64,000 nt of DNA from an uncultured Nitrosomonadaceae bacterium (GTDB lineage: Bacteria > Pseudomonadota > Gammaproteobacteria > Burkholderiales > Nitrosomonadaceae), in the NCBI GenBank assembly GCA_943787405.1, contig CALSMH010000003.1, forward strand, positions 386,218 to 450,217, in the 5' to 3' direction. The notes under the pieces are model-generated. The model saw only the letters and a program-made list of their open reading frames with translations. It had not been told where the DNA came from and did no database searches. How positions within the stretch are numbered: position 1 is the first letter of the stretch; each line of letters begins with the position of its first letter. The translations under genes and the position numbers were made by a program. Shown here piece after piece: positions 41,046 to 49,974 of this stretch.

Positions 41046-42743
41046 TTAATCACAGTTCTTATAGCTACGCTCTTCACATTCGATAGCTAGATTCTGTGCC
41101 TGCGTAATTTGTTCAGGAGTCATTTTTTTTGAGATTGAGATCCTCCATTTTTTAGCATTACTATTACCTTTATTTGCTGCAAGACTAAATCTCATATGTG
41201 CCCGAACATGATCTTGTCCTACTCCTTTACCATTCGCATACATCCAACCTAGGGCATATTGTGCTGATGGTAGACCTTGCTCTGCTGCGAGTCGATATAA
41301 TCTTGCCGCCTCTTCATGATTTTGAGCTACACCTTTACCATCAAAAAACATTAAACCAAGGTTATATTGGGCAAGTGAATTTCCTTTATCTGCTGCCAAT
41401 TGATGCCATTTTGCAGCCTCTTGGAAATTCTGAACCACCCCTTGCCCATTAGCATGCAACAAACCAAGATTATTTTGTGCAAGAGCATAGCCCTGTTCAG
41501 CCGACAAATGATACCATTTAGCAGCCTCTGAAAAGTCTTGTTTTACACCTTGTCCATGTCTGTACAACAAGCCAAGATTATACTCAGCATGGGCATTATG
41601 CTGCTCTGCAGCTAGTCGATATAGTTTCTCTGCTTCCTGATAGTCTTGCTCTACACCGTTACCACGCCTGTAGAGCAGGCCAAGGTTATTTTGTGCAAAT
41701 GCATACCCCTGCTCTGCAGCCAATTCGTACCATTTTGCTGCCTCTTGGTAATCCTGGATAACGCCCAGGCCATCCTCATATAACAAGCCAAGATTATTTT
41801 GTGCGATTACCTTCCCTTGTGTTGCTGCAAGACGATATAACCTTGCAGCTTCCTGATGATTCTGAGTTACACCCTGCCCTAATCTGTACAATACCCCGAG
41901 GTTATATTGTGCATCTGCACTTCCCTGCCCGGCAGCGAGCTTAAACCATCGTGCAGCTTCGTCGTAGTCTTGAGTTACACCCCTCCCGCGCCAATACATT
42001 ATGCTCAAATTATTCTGGGCAAGCGCATATCCTTGTTCAGCAGCTAACCGATACCATCTGATAGCTTCTTGGTAATTTTGCATCACACCTTGGCCATTCG
42101 AATTTAATAAACCAAGATTATTTTGTGCAAAAACATTCCCTTGTTCTGCAGACAAGCGGTACCATTTAGCAGCCTGAGAATAATTTTGATTTACTCCTTG
42201 TCCTCGACTGTATTGCATGCCAAGGTTATACTGTGCGTTCGCATTACCCTGCCCTGCAGCTAGTCGATATAACTTCCCCGCCTCTTGATAATCTTGTTCC
42301 ACACCTTTACCGCGACTGTATAATAGACCAAGATTATTCTGTGCAAATGCATGTCCCTGTTCTGCAGCCAATTCGTACCATTTTGCTGCCTTCTGATAGT
42401 CCTGAATAACACCCTGGCCATCTTCATATAGTAAACCAAGATTATTCTGTGCAACCGCATTCCCTTGTGTCGCAGACAAAAGATATAATCTTGCAGCCTC
42501 CTTAAGATCTTGCTCAACGCCCTGGCCATTAAAATACATCACACCAAGAATATTCTGAGCAGCTGCATTTCCCTGCTTTACCATATGACGGATTATTTTG
42601 TCTGTTTTCTCAAAATCACCCGTAAAATAAGCCCGCTTGGCATCTAATAGCTTTGCATCGGACAACTTGTCAGCCATCGCTTGAGGAGATAAAGTAAACA
42701 CAAGTAGATGACTTAGAAGAATCCACTTTAGAAACTGCCGCAT
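41046..42743 (-). CDS. exported Sel1-repeat protein with 13 repeats
   Basis: This is a 565-aa protein with a signal peptide (residues 1-24, ending AMA) followed by 13 Sel1-like repeats of 36 residues each, with the hallmark AAxWYxxAAxQGxAxAQxNLGxxYxxGxGVxQ. The repeats stack as a TPR-like solenoid for protein-protein contacts, probably in the periplasm. Repeats 1-6 and 7-12 are copies of one another, so the gene grew by a block duplication (see findings). The C-terminal tail ends with Cys-Glu-Glu-Arg-Ser-Tyr-Lys-Asn-Cys. It lies 144 bp downstream of the TonB receptor gene on the same strand. The partner is unknown. Confidence 0.93.
   Translation of the reverse strand: MRQFLKWILLSHLLVFTLSPQAMADKLSDAKLLDAKRAYFTGDFEKTDKIIRHMVKQGNAAAQNILGVMYFNGQGVEQDLKEAARLYLLSATQGNAVAQNNLGLLYEDGQGVIQDYQKAAKWYELAAEQGHAFAQNNLGLLYSRGKGVEQDYQEAGKLYRLAAGQGNANAQYNLGMQYSRGQGVNQNYSQAAKWYRLSAEQGNVFAQNNLGLLNSNGQGVMQNYQEAIRWYRLAAEQGYALAQNNLSIMYWRGRGVTQDYDEAARWFKLAAGQGSADAQYNLGVLYRLGQGVTQNHQEAARLYRLAATQGKVIAQNNLGLLYEDGLGVIQDYQEAAKWYELAAEQGYAFAQNNLGLLYRRGNGVEQDYQEAEKLYRLAAEQHNAHAEYNLGLLYRHGQGVKQDFSEAAKWYHLSAEQGYALAQNNLGLLHANGQGVVQNFQEAAKWHQLAADKGNSLAQYNLGLMFFDGKGVAQNHEEAARLYRLAAEQGLPSAQYALGWMYANGKGVGQDHVRAHMRFSLAANKGNSNAKKWRISISKKMTPEQITQAQNLAIECEERSYKNCD
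41100..42540 (-). repeat. tandem 108-bp repeats with 648-bp higher-order period
   Basis: The Sel1 gene is built of 108-bp units. A clear super-period is visible: the block around 41754-41812 and the block around 42402-42460 are near-identical (both encode EDG-GVIQDYQ-AAKWYELAAEQG), exactly 648 bp or six units apart. Flanking units pair in the same order. Confidence 0.85.
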
Positions 42744-42887
42744 ATTTCTTGATCCTTCCTATATTTTATAAAAAAATAAATGAGACTACTAGTTGACCAT
42801 AGGTCCTCACATATTGATACCCATAAATCTAAGATTTCATTCCGAATCGTTTCATATTTTACGGTTAATCTTATGCTATTTAAATAG

Positions 42888-44990
42888 TCAAAAACTTGCA
42901 CGCACTGTAAAACGAATACTACGTGGCTCAGCCGGGTGAATATGTTTATCTGCTACAGATGCCGCTTCTCCACTTAACTGAGATCTATAAAAATAGGAAA
43001 TATCATTAGGTTTGCTACCGATCAGATTAAACACATCCATGGAAACCTGAAGGTATTTTGCGAAGCGATAGCCAGCCCGTAGATTCACCAATGTAGAGCT
43101 AGACCCAACCTGAGAGTTATCCTTGATTAGTGGCCTAGGACCAAAATGGCGTAAGCGTATCCCACCAAACCAATTATTACGATCAACAGAAACACCAACT
43201 GATGCAACGCGCTGCATCGAGCCCGGAATATAATTACCCAGATGGCCATTACCACGGAATCTAGCTCGAGAAAAAGAAAGATCGGCATCTATAACAACCC
43301 AATTAACAGGCCTCCAATAATTAGTGAATTCAATACCCCTTCGCAAACTTGGGCGACTTGCCTCAGTGCTACCGGCATCGCCAACAAATATTAGCTCAGA
43401 ATCAACATGTAGCTGCCAGATAGATACTGTTGTCTGTAAGCCCGGCACAATACCTGTACGAAAGCCAACCTCATAGCCCCAGGTACGAACTAACGGGGTC
43501 GCCCGCCGTGTTGAAACAGTTGGTGAGTTAGGGTCAACCCGCTTTGTTATGCCACGAGCATCATTACTATGAAATCCCCCTCCACCATTTAGATAAAACT
43601 CAGTTTTACTCCATGGCCCAAAAACAAATGCAAGTTTCGGGCTTATCATGTTGTCGCTTTTTTTCCCTGAGTTAGCTTCAAGATTGCTATCTACATTAAA
43701 ATGATAAAAATCATTACGCACCCCAATAACAGAACGGAACCAAGGTGACCACTGCATACGATTCTCAGCATAAAATGATATGTTGTACTCATTTAATATA
43801 TCCCGCCGCACAATAGTTGGGTGAAGCTTTCCGTCAGAATCAAGCTTCGCCATAGGAACGCCCCCTTGTACACGGGAAAGGCTTGCCGGATTAACATTAT
43901 CGTAGCGCATTTGAAAACCAACAGTATTTTCCATTTCACGATTACTCAAATTTCCAAACCAAGAGTGACTACTATTTAAGCCCCAAGTATTCCTATCTTC
44001 TTTCTGTTGAATCTGATCACCTACAGTAGGAAAATTTAGAAAATTGGTAAAGTTAGAGTTCAATTCAAATTCAGAACGAACATAGTAAGCATTTGCACGA
44101 ATTGCCTTTAGTTCATTTTTGCGCGCCCACTGACTTGATAGGCTATAACGTGATGTGTTTACACTATCACTGGGGCTTAATGAGCCAAAACGTCCAATAA
44201 CCCCACCCTCTATGGCACGTTTAGGAACCTGGTTTGTGGCATTACCATTAGCCTTAAAAGCCATAGCAGTAACTTCAAAGCCATTGTCAGGTACACCCTG
44301 ACTATATCGGGTAATAAGGCTAAAATTACGAAAATCCTGTTTGACATCCCACGGCCCATCATATTTTTTTAATTTTAGGCCAAATAAAAGATTACCATTA
44401 CTGATTCTCGTTGAACCTGCAAGAAGGATGCTGTGGTAATTAAATCGCCCCACAGTATATTCGGCTATGGCTTTAGGTAGTACACGAACATAGTCCAAAT
44501 ATGCTGCACCTGCTGAAGAAAAATCTCCTTCTCTTGCAGAATAAGGCCCCTTTTTATAGCGCATACTCCCCAACAACTCTGGTATAAGAAAATTTAAATC
44601 TGTATATCCCTGTCCATGTGCATGACTGCGCTGATTAATTTGCATACCACCGACTGTTGTCAAAAAATCAGTACCATGGTCTAAATTAAACCCGCGAAGA
44701 AAAAATTGATTTGCTTTCCCATTTGAAGAATGTTGGGTAACAATTAAACCAGGAACAAATTCAAGTACTTCACCAGGGCGAAGTATCGGCCTAGTATCAA
44801 GCTGCATTTTCGTAATAGTCCCTTCACTTGAGCTAGTAGCAGTACCAATAAGGTTGTCTGATTTAGCAGTTATCTCTACCGGATCAAGAGTTGGCACACC
44901 ACCCGCCTGAATCGGTACTGAAAACAGAATCAATATAAAGAAAACTAATAAGAGAATAATTGAATAAAATCTGTCTACCAGAGGATTCAT
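42888..44990 (-). CDS. TonB-dependent outer membrane receptor
   Basis: This 700-aa outer membrane receptor has a signal peptide (hydrophobic 9-27), a TonB-box-like LDPVEITA (35-42), a plug domain (about 50-170) with FVPGLIVTQHSSNGKANQFFLRGFNLDHGTDF and VRY-like KKGPYSAREGDFSSAGAA, then a 22-strand barrel ending in Phe (RFTVRASF). It imports a substrate with TonB energy, most likely an iron chelate given the Fur-like box in its promoter; the ligand cannot be named. It is divergent from a small secreted protein and followed by the Sel1 gene. Confidence 0.93.
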   Translation of the reverse strand: MNPLVDRFYSIILLLVFFILILFSVPIQAGGVPTLDPVEITAKSDNLIGTATSSSEGTITKMQLDTRPILRPGEVLEFVPGLIVTQHSSNGKANQFFLRGFNLDHGTDFLTTVGGMQINQRSHAHGQGYTDLNFLIPELLGSMRYKKGPYSAREGDFSSAGAAYLDYVRVLPKAIAEYTVGRFNYHSILLAGSTRISNGNLLFGLKLKKYDGPWDVKQDFRNFSLITRYSQGVPDNGFEVTAMAFKANGNATNQVPKRAIEGGVIGRFGSLSPSDSVNTSRYSLSSQWARKNELKAIRANAYYVRSEFELNSNFTNFLNFPTVGDQIQQKEDRNTWGLNSSHSWFGNLSNREMENTVGFQMRYDNVNPASLSRVQGGVPMAKLDSDGKLHPTIVRRDILNEYNISFYAENRMQWSPWFRSVIGVRNDFYHFNVDSNLEANSGKKSDNMISPKLAFVFGPWSKTEFYLNGGGGFHSNDARGITKRVDPNSPTVSTRRATPLVRTWGYEVGFRTGIVPGLQTTVSIWQLHVDSELIFVGDAGSTEASRPSLRRGIEFTNYWRPVNWVVIDADLSFSRARFRGNGHLGNYIPGSMQRVASVGVSVDRNNWFGGIRLRHFGPRPLIKDNSQVGSSSTLVNLRAGYRFAKYLQVSMDVFNLIGSKPNDISYFYRSQLSGEAASVADKHIHPAEPRSIRFTVRASF

Positions 44991-45039
44991 TAAACAAAAT
45001 TATTAATTAATTTACAGATCAACAATTAATCGATTTAGA

Positions 45040-45054
45040 TGAGACTTATTCTCA
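45040..45054. promoter_or_regulatory. Fur-like box upstream of the TonB receptor
   Basis: TGAGACTTATTCTCA matches the 7-1-7 Fur consensus TGATAATNATTATCA at 11 of 14 fixed positions, and its outer arms (ATGAGA/TCTCAT) are exact complements. It lies 50 bp upstream of the receptor ATG (44990). This fits iron repression of the receptor. Confidence 0.7.
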
Positions 45055-45157
45055 TTTATTTATACAAGGATCTTGTTTATAGTATAACTATTAATATATA
45101 AAGAATAAATAGATATAATTTGTATTTATTTATTCTATTTAAATAGCAAAAAATAGA

Positions 45158-45172
45158 TGAGAATTATTTACA
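45158..45172. promoter_or_regulatory. second Fur-like box, on the side of the small secreted gene
   Basis: TGAGAATTATTTACA matches the 7-1-7 Fur consensus at 11 of 14 fixed positions. It lies about 110 bp upstream of the small secreted gene and about 170 bp upstream of the TonB receptor start. AT-rich DNA makes chance matches easier, so this one is less sure than the palindrome at 45040. Confidence 0.5.
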
Positions 45173-45208
45173 TAGTAAATTATTACTATTGTGTGGGGGC
45201 ATAAAATA

Positions 45209-45236
45209 TTGACTATGAACATAGTTGATTTATGAT
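45209..45236 (+). promoter_or_regulatory. sigma-70-like promoter for the small secreted protein
   Basis: TTGACT (45209-45214), a 16-bp spacer and TATGAT (45231-45236) form a good promoter about 47 bp upstream of the ATG at 45284. Confidence 0.55.
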
Positions 45237-45283
45237 CACAGCTAATAAGATATTTATCTTTCTTATTTTTTTGGAAGAATAGT

Positions 45284-45568
45284 ATGAGAATAATAGCTAT
45301 GCTTATTTCTCTATTTATAGTTACTGTGACTAGTGCAGTACCTCCAATACTTATAGACCAGAAAACAGGGCAGTATCTTGGCAACCTAAGTACTAACCAG
45401 AATGACCCAGATTCAGTTAGTAATCCACACGGACGCTATGGATCAAAAGACTCAGAAGACAGTATCAACAATCCGGATGGAAAATATGGAAGCCCTCAAA
45501 GTAATGATAGTCTGAATAATCCATATGCGACCAATCCACCCATAGTTCTTGATCCAGAAAACAAGTAA
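45284..45568 (+). CDS. small secreted protein with DSxxNPxGxYGS repeats
   Basis: This 94-aa protein has a signal peptide (residues 1-18, cleavage after TSA). Three copies of a 16-residue unit follow, starting at residues 43, 59 and 75 (DSVSNPHGRYGS, DSINNPDGKYGS, DSLNNPYA). Similar NPYG/YGS-rich units occur in small uncharacterised exported proteins of other bacteria. GGAAG lies 6 nt before the ATG. It is divergent from a TonB receptor and shares a gap with two Fur-like boxes, so a role in iron or metal uptake is possible but not shown. Confidence 0.8.
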   Translation: MRIIAMLISLFIVTVTSAVPPILIDQKTGQYLGNLSTNQNDPDSVSNPHGRYGSKDSEDSINNPDGKYGSPQSNDSLNNPYATNPPIVLDPENK

Positions 45569-45881
45569 ATAAGACTCCCTCATCCAGGGGAAAATTCTGT
45601 TCTAACATTCTGTGCTCCATTTCTACGGATAGCATTTTTTCTAATCTCTGAAACTCTAGCTCTTATTCGAAAGCCAAATAACTTCTTATATTGGTAGCTT
45701 TGAATTATGAGTGACACATAGTGATACGCTCATACCTCTTGCAGGTATTGCAATATAATATACATAACTGCTATAAGATTGAGGTCCATTTGCGAGAGTT
45801 CGTATGGAGAAGCTCTCGCGCATAATGAAAATTATTTGGGTTCTATGAGAATAACATCGAGAATGGGGAGCCGGGTTGCTT
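45569..45881. other. 313-bp intergenic region at the edge of the glycan locus
   Basis: This stretch separates the small secreted gene from rmlA, which points toward it. It holds one hairpin, GCGAGAG (45792-45798) with CTCTCGC (45813-45819), without a T-run. Base composition shifts from AT-rich to more GC-rich just after it. I see no gene. Confidence 0.5.
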
Positions 45882-46769
45882 TCATCTTCGCGTCTCTCCC
45901 TTGAGCAAACACTTCAGGTATTGCCCATAGCCGTTCTTAGAAAGTCGCTGCGCCAGTTTTTCAAGCTGCTCGGAACTGATGAAGCCTTTATGGTAAGCGG
46001 TTTCTTCCGGGCATCCTATTTTCAAGCCTTGGCGGTACTCAATAGTCTTGATGAAATTGCCAGCTTCAATCAGGCTTTCATGGGTGCCAGCGTCTAGCCA
46101 GGTGTAGCTCCGGTCCATAATTTCCACATTGAGCTGGTCACGCTCGAGGTAAATACGGTTCAGATCAGTGATTTCTAACTCGCCCCGCACTGATGACTTG
46201 AGGTTCGCAGCAATATCAATAACCTGATTATCATAAAAATATAGGCCAGTAACGGCATAGTTGCTTTTGGGGCTTGCGGGCTTTTCTTCAAGACTAGTGG
46301 CGTTACCTTCGGCATCGAAGGCGACTACGCCATAGCTTTTAGGGTCTTGCACATAGTAAGCAAAAACGGTTGCACCCTGATCGTGCGCCATAGCTCGCTC
46401 AAGCTGGATGTGCAGATCATGACCATAGAAGATGTTGTCGCTCAACACTAATGCGCTGGGCGCGTTGCCTATAAATTCTTTGCCAATGATAAAGGCGGAG
46501 GCGATACCGTCCGGGCTAGATTCAACGGCGTAGCTCAGACTGAGGCCCCAATCACTGCCGTCACCCAGCAGTTGCTCAAAACGTGGCGTATCTTGCGGAG
46601 TGGAGATAATGAGAATGTCACGTATACCAGCCAGCATCAAGGTACTGAGCGGATAATAGATCATCGGCTTGTCGTAAATAGGCAGAAGTGGTTTAGAGAT
46701 AACCCTGGTCAACGGGTAGAGCCTAGTGCCGGAGCCGCCAGCGAGGACGATACCTTTTCGTTTCGTCAT
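45882..46769 (-). CDS. rfbA: glucose-1-phosphate thymidylyltransferase
   Basis: RmlA/RfbA makes dTDP-glucose from glucose-1-phosphate and dTTP, the entry to dTDP-rhamnose and related sugars. The 295-aa product has the nucleotide-binding [16 protein letters not shown] (6-21), [24 protein letters not shown] and EEKP. The usual partners rfbB, rfbC and rfbD are not in the window. It is the most downstream gene of the minus-strand glycan locus. Confidence 0.96.
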   Translation of the reverse strand: MTKRKGIVLAGGSGTRLYPLTRVISKPLLPIYDKPMIYYPLSTLMLAGIRDILIISTPQDTPRFEQLLGDGSDWGLSLSYAVESSPDGIASAFIIGKEFIGNAPSALVLSDNIFYGHDLHIQLERAMAHDQGATVFAYYVQDPKSYGVVAFDAEGNATSLEEKPASPKSNYAVTGLYFYDNQVIDIAANLKSSVRGELEITDLNRIYLERDQLNVEIMDRSYTWLDAGTHESLIEAGNFIKTIEYRQGLKIGCPEETAYHKGFISSEQLEKLAQRLSKNGYGQYLKCLLKGETRR

Positions 46770-46891
46770 GATTTTTTCTCAATTATTTCAGTTAATATAC
46801 GAACGACTCTCTTCGTTAAAACATCCTTCTCCCCACAACATAATCAGACATGCCATTTGGTAGACTGGAGCAAGGCGCGTGGCTTATCAGA

Positions 46892-47992
46892 CTAAGCAAT
46901 GCAACGTTCGATAAAAGACAAATAGGCCGGTAAGAAGCGCTCTCTGGAATATAATTTGACGGTCTCCAGCGCATTCGACTTCATGTTCGACATCTCTTTA
47001 TTGTGCGTTCTTAGAGCAAATATCAATCGGACATAGTCTGATACAGAATTGCCTGTTACCAAGTAGCCATTGTTCCCATTGTGAACCAAATCTTTAATAC
47101 CAGCAATGTCATTGGCTATCACGAGGCACTCACTCGCCATGGCCTCCATTACAGCGTAAGACAGACCCTCATGTAGACTCGGCAAGATCAAACAATCCGC
47201 CTTCGACAGAACCTCAGGCAGATTTTTTACAAAACCCATGCAAATAATATTAGGGGGGAGCTTTGTAAGCACTTTCAGAACATCTGATTGTTGCGGCCCA
47301 CAGAGAATCAGCTTGATGCTAAAGTCTTTGACGTGATCTCGCCACATCCTCAGGACCAGCTCAAAGCCCTTGCGCCTTTCTGGCCGCCCAATAAAGAGCA
47401 CAACAATGTCTTCTTCTAAGATACTGTAGTCCTTTCTAAACGAAGAATCAGAATAGAGAGATGCTCTGTGTCTTTCCAAGTCAATTCCGCATGCTGACCC
47501 GCTGGCAATAATAGACACATTAGTCAAAGGCCTAACGCTAAGTATCAAATCTTTCATCTCCAATGAGACGGTAACAATCTCGGTTGCCAAACTACAGTTT
47601 ATTCTTTCTATTAGTCTCAGAAATCGTCGTAAGAATCCCCTGTACCCAACGAATGGAACCCCATGGTTATAGTAAAGACGTGATTCCACACCCATCAACC
47701 AAGCAGCGAATAGAGGGAGCATCGAAGATTTTGTATTGTGGCTGACTACTAGATCAGGTTTTTGCACTGCAAATAAAGCACATAACTTTGCGAACGCAAG
47801 AAAAATTCCTGGCAGATTCCGTATACTGAGGTCATATGGAATTATTTTCCCACTGATACCTGATACATTAGTAGATGTAACTATTGTCGAGATATAGCCC
47901 CTACTACGCTCAGCTAAGATAAGCGGATCGACGAAATTGGATGCAAAATTCCCGTTAGGGTGAAAGTGAATTATTTTTCGTGGGGGCATCAT
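46892..47992 (-). CDS. glycosyltransferase, GT4 family
   Basis: This is a 366-aa GT-B glycosyltransferase. The C-terminal nucleotide-sugar domain has VVLFIGRPERRKGFELVLRMW and the E-x7-E motif in LPSLHEGLSYAVMEAMASECLVIANDIAGIKDLV, typical of GT4. The N-terminal domain (HNTKSSMLPLFAAWLMGV) fits enzymes that work on undecaprenyl-linked glycans. The sugar is unknown. It lies between rfbA and galE in the glycan locus. Confidence 0.9.
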   Translation of the reverse strand: MMPPRKIIHFHPNGNFASNFVDPLILAERSRGYISTIVTSTNVSGISGKIIPYDLSIRNLPGIFLAFAKLCALFAVQKPDLVVSHNTKSSMLPLFAAWLMGVESRLYYNHGVPFVGYRGFLRRFLRLIERINCSLATEIVTVSLEMKDLILSVRPLTNVSIIASGSACGIDLERHRASLYSDSSFRKDYSILEEDIVVLFIGRPERRKGFELVLRMWRDHVKDFSIKLILCGPQQSDVLKVLTKLPPNIICMGFVKNLPEVLSKADCLILPSLHEGLSYAVMEAMASECLVIANDIAGIKDLVHNGNNGYLVTGNSVSDYVRLIFALRTHNKEMSNMKSNALETVKLYSRERFLPAYLSFIERCIA

Positions 47993-48134
47993 CTTTGAAC
48001 CTATACATCAACAAGAGGGGCGCCAAATAAAAAATTTTCTCAAAATTAACTCACCATCTTATGGTAGAACCAGAATTTAGCAAGCTAAATGGTGCATACA
48101 ACACCAATAATATCAAGATTGCCGGTAGCAGACA

Positions 48135-49151
48135 TCAAGAAAAACCATTCGGATTCATCTGCTGCCAGCGCCAAGAATCAGCGCACATTTGATCGAGACC
48201 TCGAGTTGCATGCCAATCAAGCATTGACGCCGCCAAAGAAACATCAGCATAACAAGCGGCAATATCCCCTGGGCGCCTTGCAACAATTTCGTATGGAATT
48301 GCACGGCCACTTGCTTTCTCATAAGCTTGAATTACATCCAGCACGCTATACCCCCTACCAGTCCCTAGATTGACTGTAAACGAAAGGCCGCCATTGAACA
48401 GCTGAGAAAGTGCCACCACATGCCCCTGCGCCAAATCCATCACGTGAATATAGTCACGCACACCAGTTCCATCTGTAGTAGGGTAATCGCTTCCATAAAC
48501 ACGCAATTTATCCAGCTTCCTAATGGCAACCTGCGCCACAAAAGGCATTAAATTATTGGGAACACCGCGCGGGTCTTCGCCAATCAACCCACTTTCATGT
48601 GCCCCGACCGGATTGAAGTAGCGCAAATAAGCAATACGCCAACCATTATCCGAACGCTCAAGGTCGCGCAGAATCTGCTCGCTCATCAGTTTGGTCTGAC
48701 CATATGGGTTGCTCGCGGACAAAGGGAAATTTTCTTTAATCGGCACCGTATGAGGATCGCCGTATACCGTTGCGGAGGAGCTGAACACCAGATTCTGAAC
48801 CCCATGCAACGTCATCACCTTACTTAGCGTCAATAGTCCATTTAAATTTGTATCGTAATAGACAAGAGGATCTCCGACGGATTCACCCACCGATTTCAGT
48901 GCTGAAAAATGAATCACGGAATCTATTTTTTTCTCTGAAAATAACCTGCCAAGCAAAGCTGCATCCCTTACATCACCTTCAACAAAGCACGGCTGCGTCT
49001 GTGTGATCTTAGCAACCCGCCCGACCACTTCGGCGGCACTATTGCATAAGTTATCCAGTCCAATAACTTCATATCCAGCAGCAAGCAAGGTGCACCAGGC
49101 ATGCGAGCCGATATAGCCAGTTCCTCCGGTTAAAAGAATTGTCTTTTTCAT
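48135..49151 (-). CDS. galE: UDP-glucose 4-epimerase
   Basis: GalE interconverts UDP-glucose and UDP-galactose. The 338-aa product is a short-chain dehydrogenase-type epimerase: NAD-binding GGTGYIGSHAWC (9-20), SSSATVYG with the catalytic Ser, YGQTK with Tyr/Lys, and PTTDGTGVRDYIHVMDLAQGH, which is specific for GalE. It supplies precursors to the surrounding glycosyltransferases. It starts about 10 bp downstream of a GT2 gene. Confidence 0.95.
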   Translation of the reverse strand: MKKTILLTGGTGYIGSHAWCTLLAAGYEVIGLDNLCNSAAEVVGRVAKITQTQPCFVEGDVRDAALLGRLFSEKKIDSVIHFSALKSVGESVGDPLVYYDTNLNGLLTLSKVMTLHGVQNLVFSSSATVYGDPHTVPIKENFPLSASNPYGQTKLMSEQILRDLERSDNGWRIAYLRYFNPVGAHESGLIGEDPRGVPNNLMPFVAQVAIRKLDKLRVYGSDYPTTDGTGVRDYIHVMDLAQGHVVALSQLFNGGLSFTVNLGTGRGYSVLDVIQAYEKASGRAIPYEIVARRPGDIAACYADVSLAASMLDWHATRGLDQMCADSWRWQQMNPNGFS

Positions 49152-49161
49152 TTAGCGAACT

Positions 49162-49974
49162 TCACTTTAATTTATCACGCAACACACTTAAAAATAACCT
49201 GCGCAAATATTTAAGCAGGGAGAAAAACACAATACACGAATAATAGACAGGCGAAATCGATCCATCTAGATAAATTCTCCTGTAGGTATCAAGTTCTCCA
49301 CATTCCATTCCCCATAAATTACTGGTTAATCCTTTATCTCCAAAGTCCGCCTTATAGGAATACGCCATGGGTAATTCCAGTAACCATAAAGAATTCCCAT
49401 CCATTACAATCTTAAGCCAAAGCAAATAGTCTTCGGCATATCGTTTGATCGGGTCAAATCGATTAGTGATTTCACTACGAAGCATGACAGAGCGTGTCGG
49501 GAAGCAATTCGAGATCAATAGAGAACGGCGACCAACAGGATGTGCATTAAGTTTCTTCGGCAAATTTTGTGGCATTACGCCGGGTTTTATCCAAATGCTC
49601 AAATGTCCCGTCATCGTCACTTCGGGGTGCGACTCCATCCATTCATATTGGATCTCTAGTTTTCTTGGATGCCAGCTGTCATCGGAATCCAAAAAGGCCA
49701 AATAAGGTTGTTGCACCTCATCCCATCCAGCATTACGCGCCGCACCAGGGCCTCCATTCTTCGGTAACAGCATCACTTTAATAGTGATTTTATCTTGAAA
49801 TTTTCGTTGTAAATCGTATAGAGTAGAGAGTGTCTCCCCCTCATCCTGGCTACAATCCTCCACCAGCAGAATTTCTTTCGGAAGCAATGTTTGGCGGGTC
49901 ACCGATTCAACAGCTCGCGCTATGGTATCCACGCAGCGATAGCACGGAATGATTACACTGACTGGTGCCTGCAT
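49162..49974 (-). CDS. glycosyltransferase, GT2 family
   Basis: This is a GT-A glycosyltransferase. I place the start at 49974 (MQAPVSVIIPCYRC), overlapping the upstream stop by one base (TAATG). The longer frame to 50046 lies in the upstream gene. It gives 270 aa with VSVIIPCYRCVDTIARAVESV, ILLVEDCSQDEGETL, the FLDSDDSW DXD-type metal motif and a C-terminal hydrophobic/basic segment that may contact the membrane. Acceptor and donor are unknown. Confidence 0.9.
   Translation of the reverse strand: MQAPVSVIIPCYRCVDTIARAVESVTRQTLLPKEILLVEDCSQDEGETLSTLYDLQRKFQDKITIKVMLLPKNGGPGAARNAGWDEVQQPYLAFLDSDDSWHPRKLEIQYEWMESHPEVTMTGHLSIWIKPGVMPQNLPKKLNAHPVGRRSLLISNCFPTRSVMLRSEITNRFDPIKRYAEDYLLWLKIVMDGNSLWLLELPMAYSYKADFGDKGLTSNLWGMECGELDTYRRIYLDGSISPVYYSCIVFFSLLKYLRRLFLSVLRDKLK

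Noticed and set aside
41046-42743. regular repeats that might suggest a CRISPR array or satellite
   Set aside because: The 108-bp period keeps one open reading frame and encodes Sel1 repeats; there are no unique spacers between short identical repeats.
45139-45384. 81-aa minus-strand ORF overlapping the small secreted gene
   Set aside because: It runs antisense through the signal peptide and promoter region of a better supported gene and crosses both the promoter and a Fur-like box.
45792-45819. GCGAGAG/CTCTCGC hairpin as a terminator
   Set aside because: No T-run follows on either strand, so I list it only within the intergenic description.
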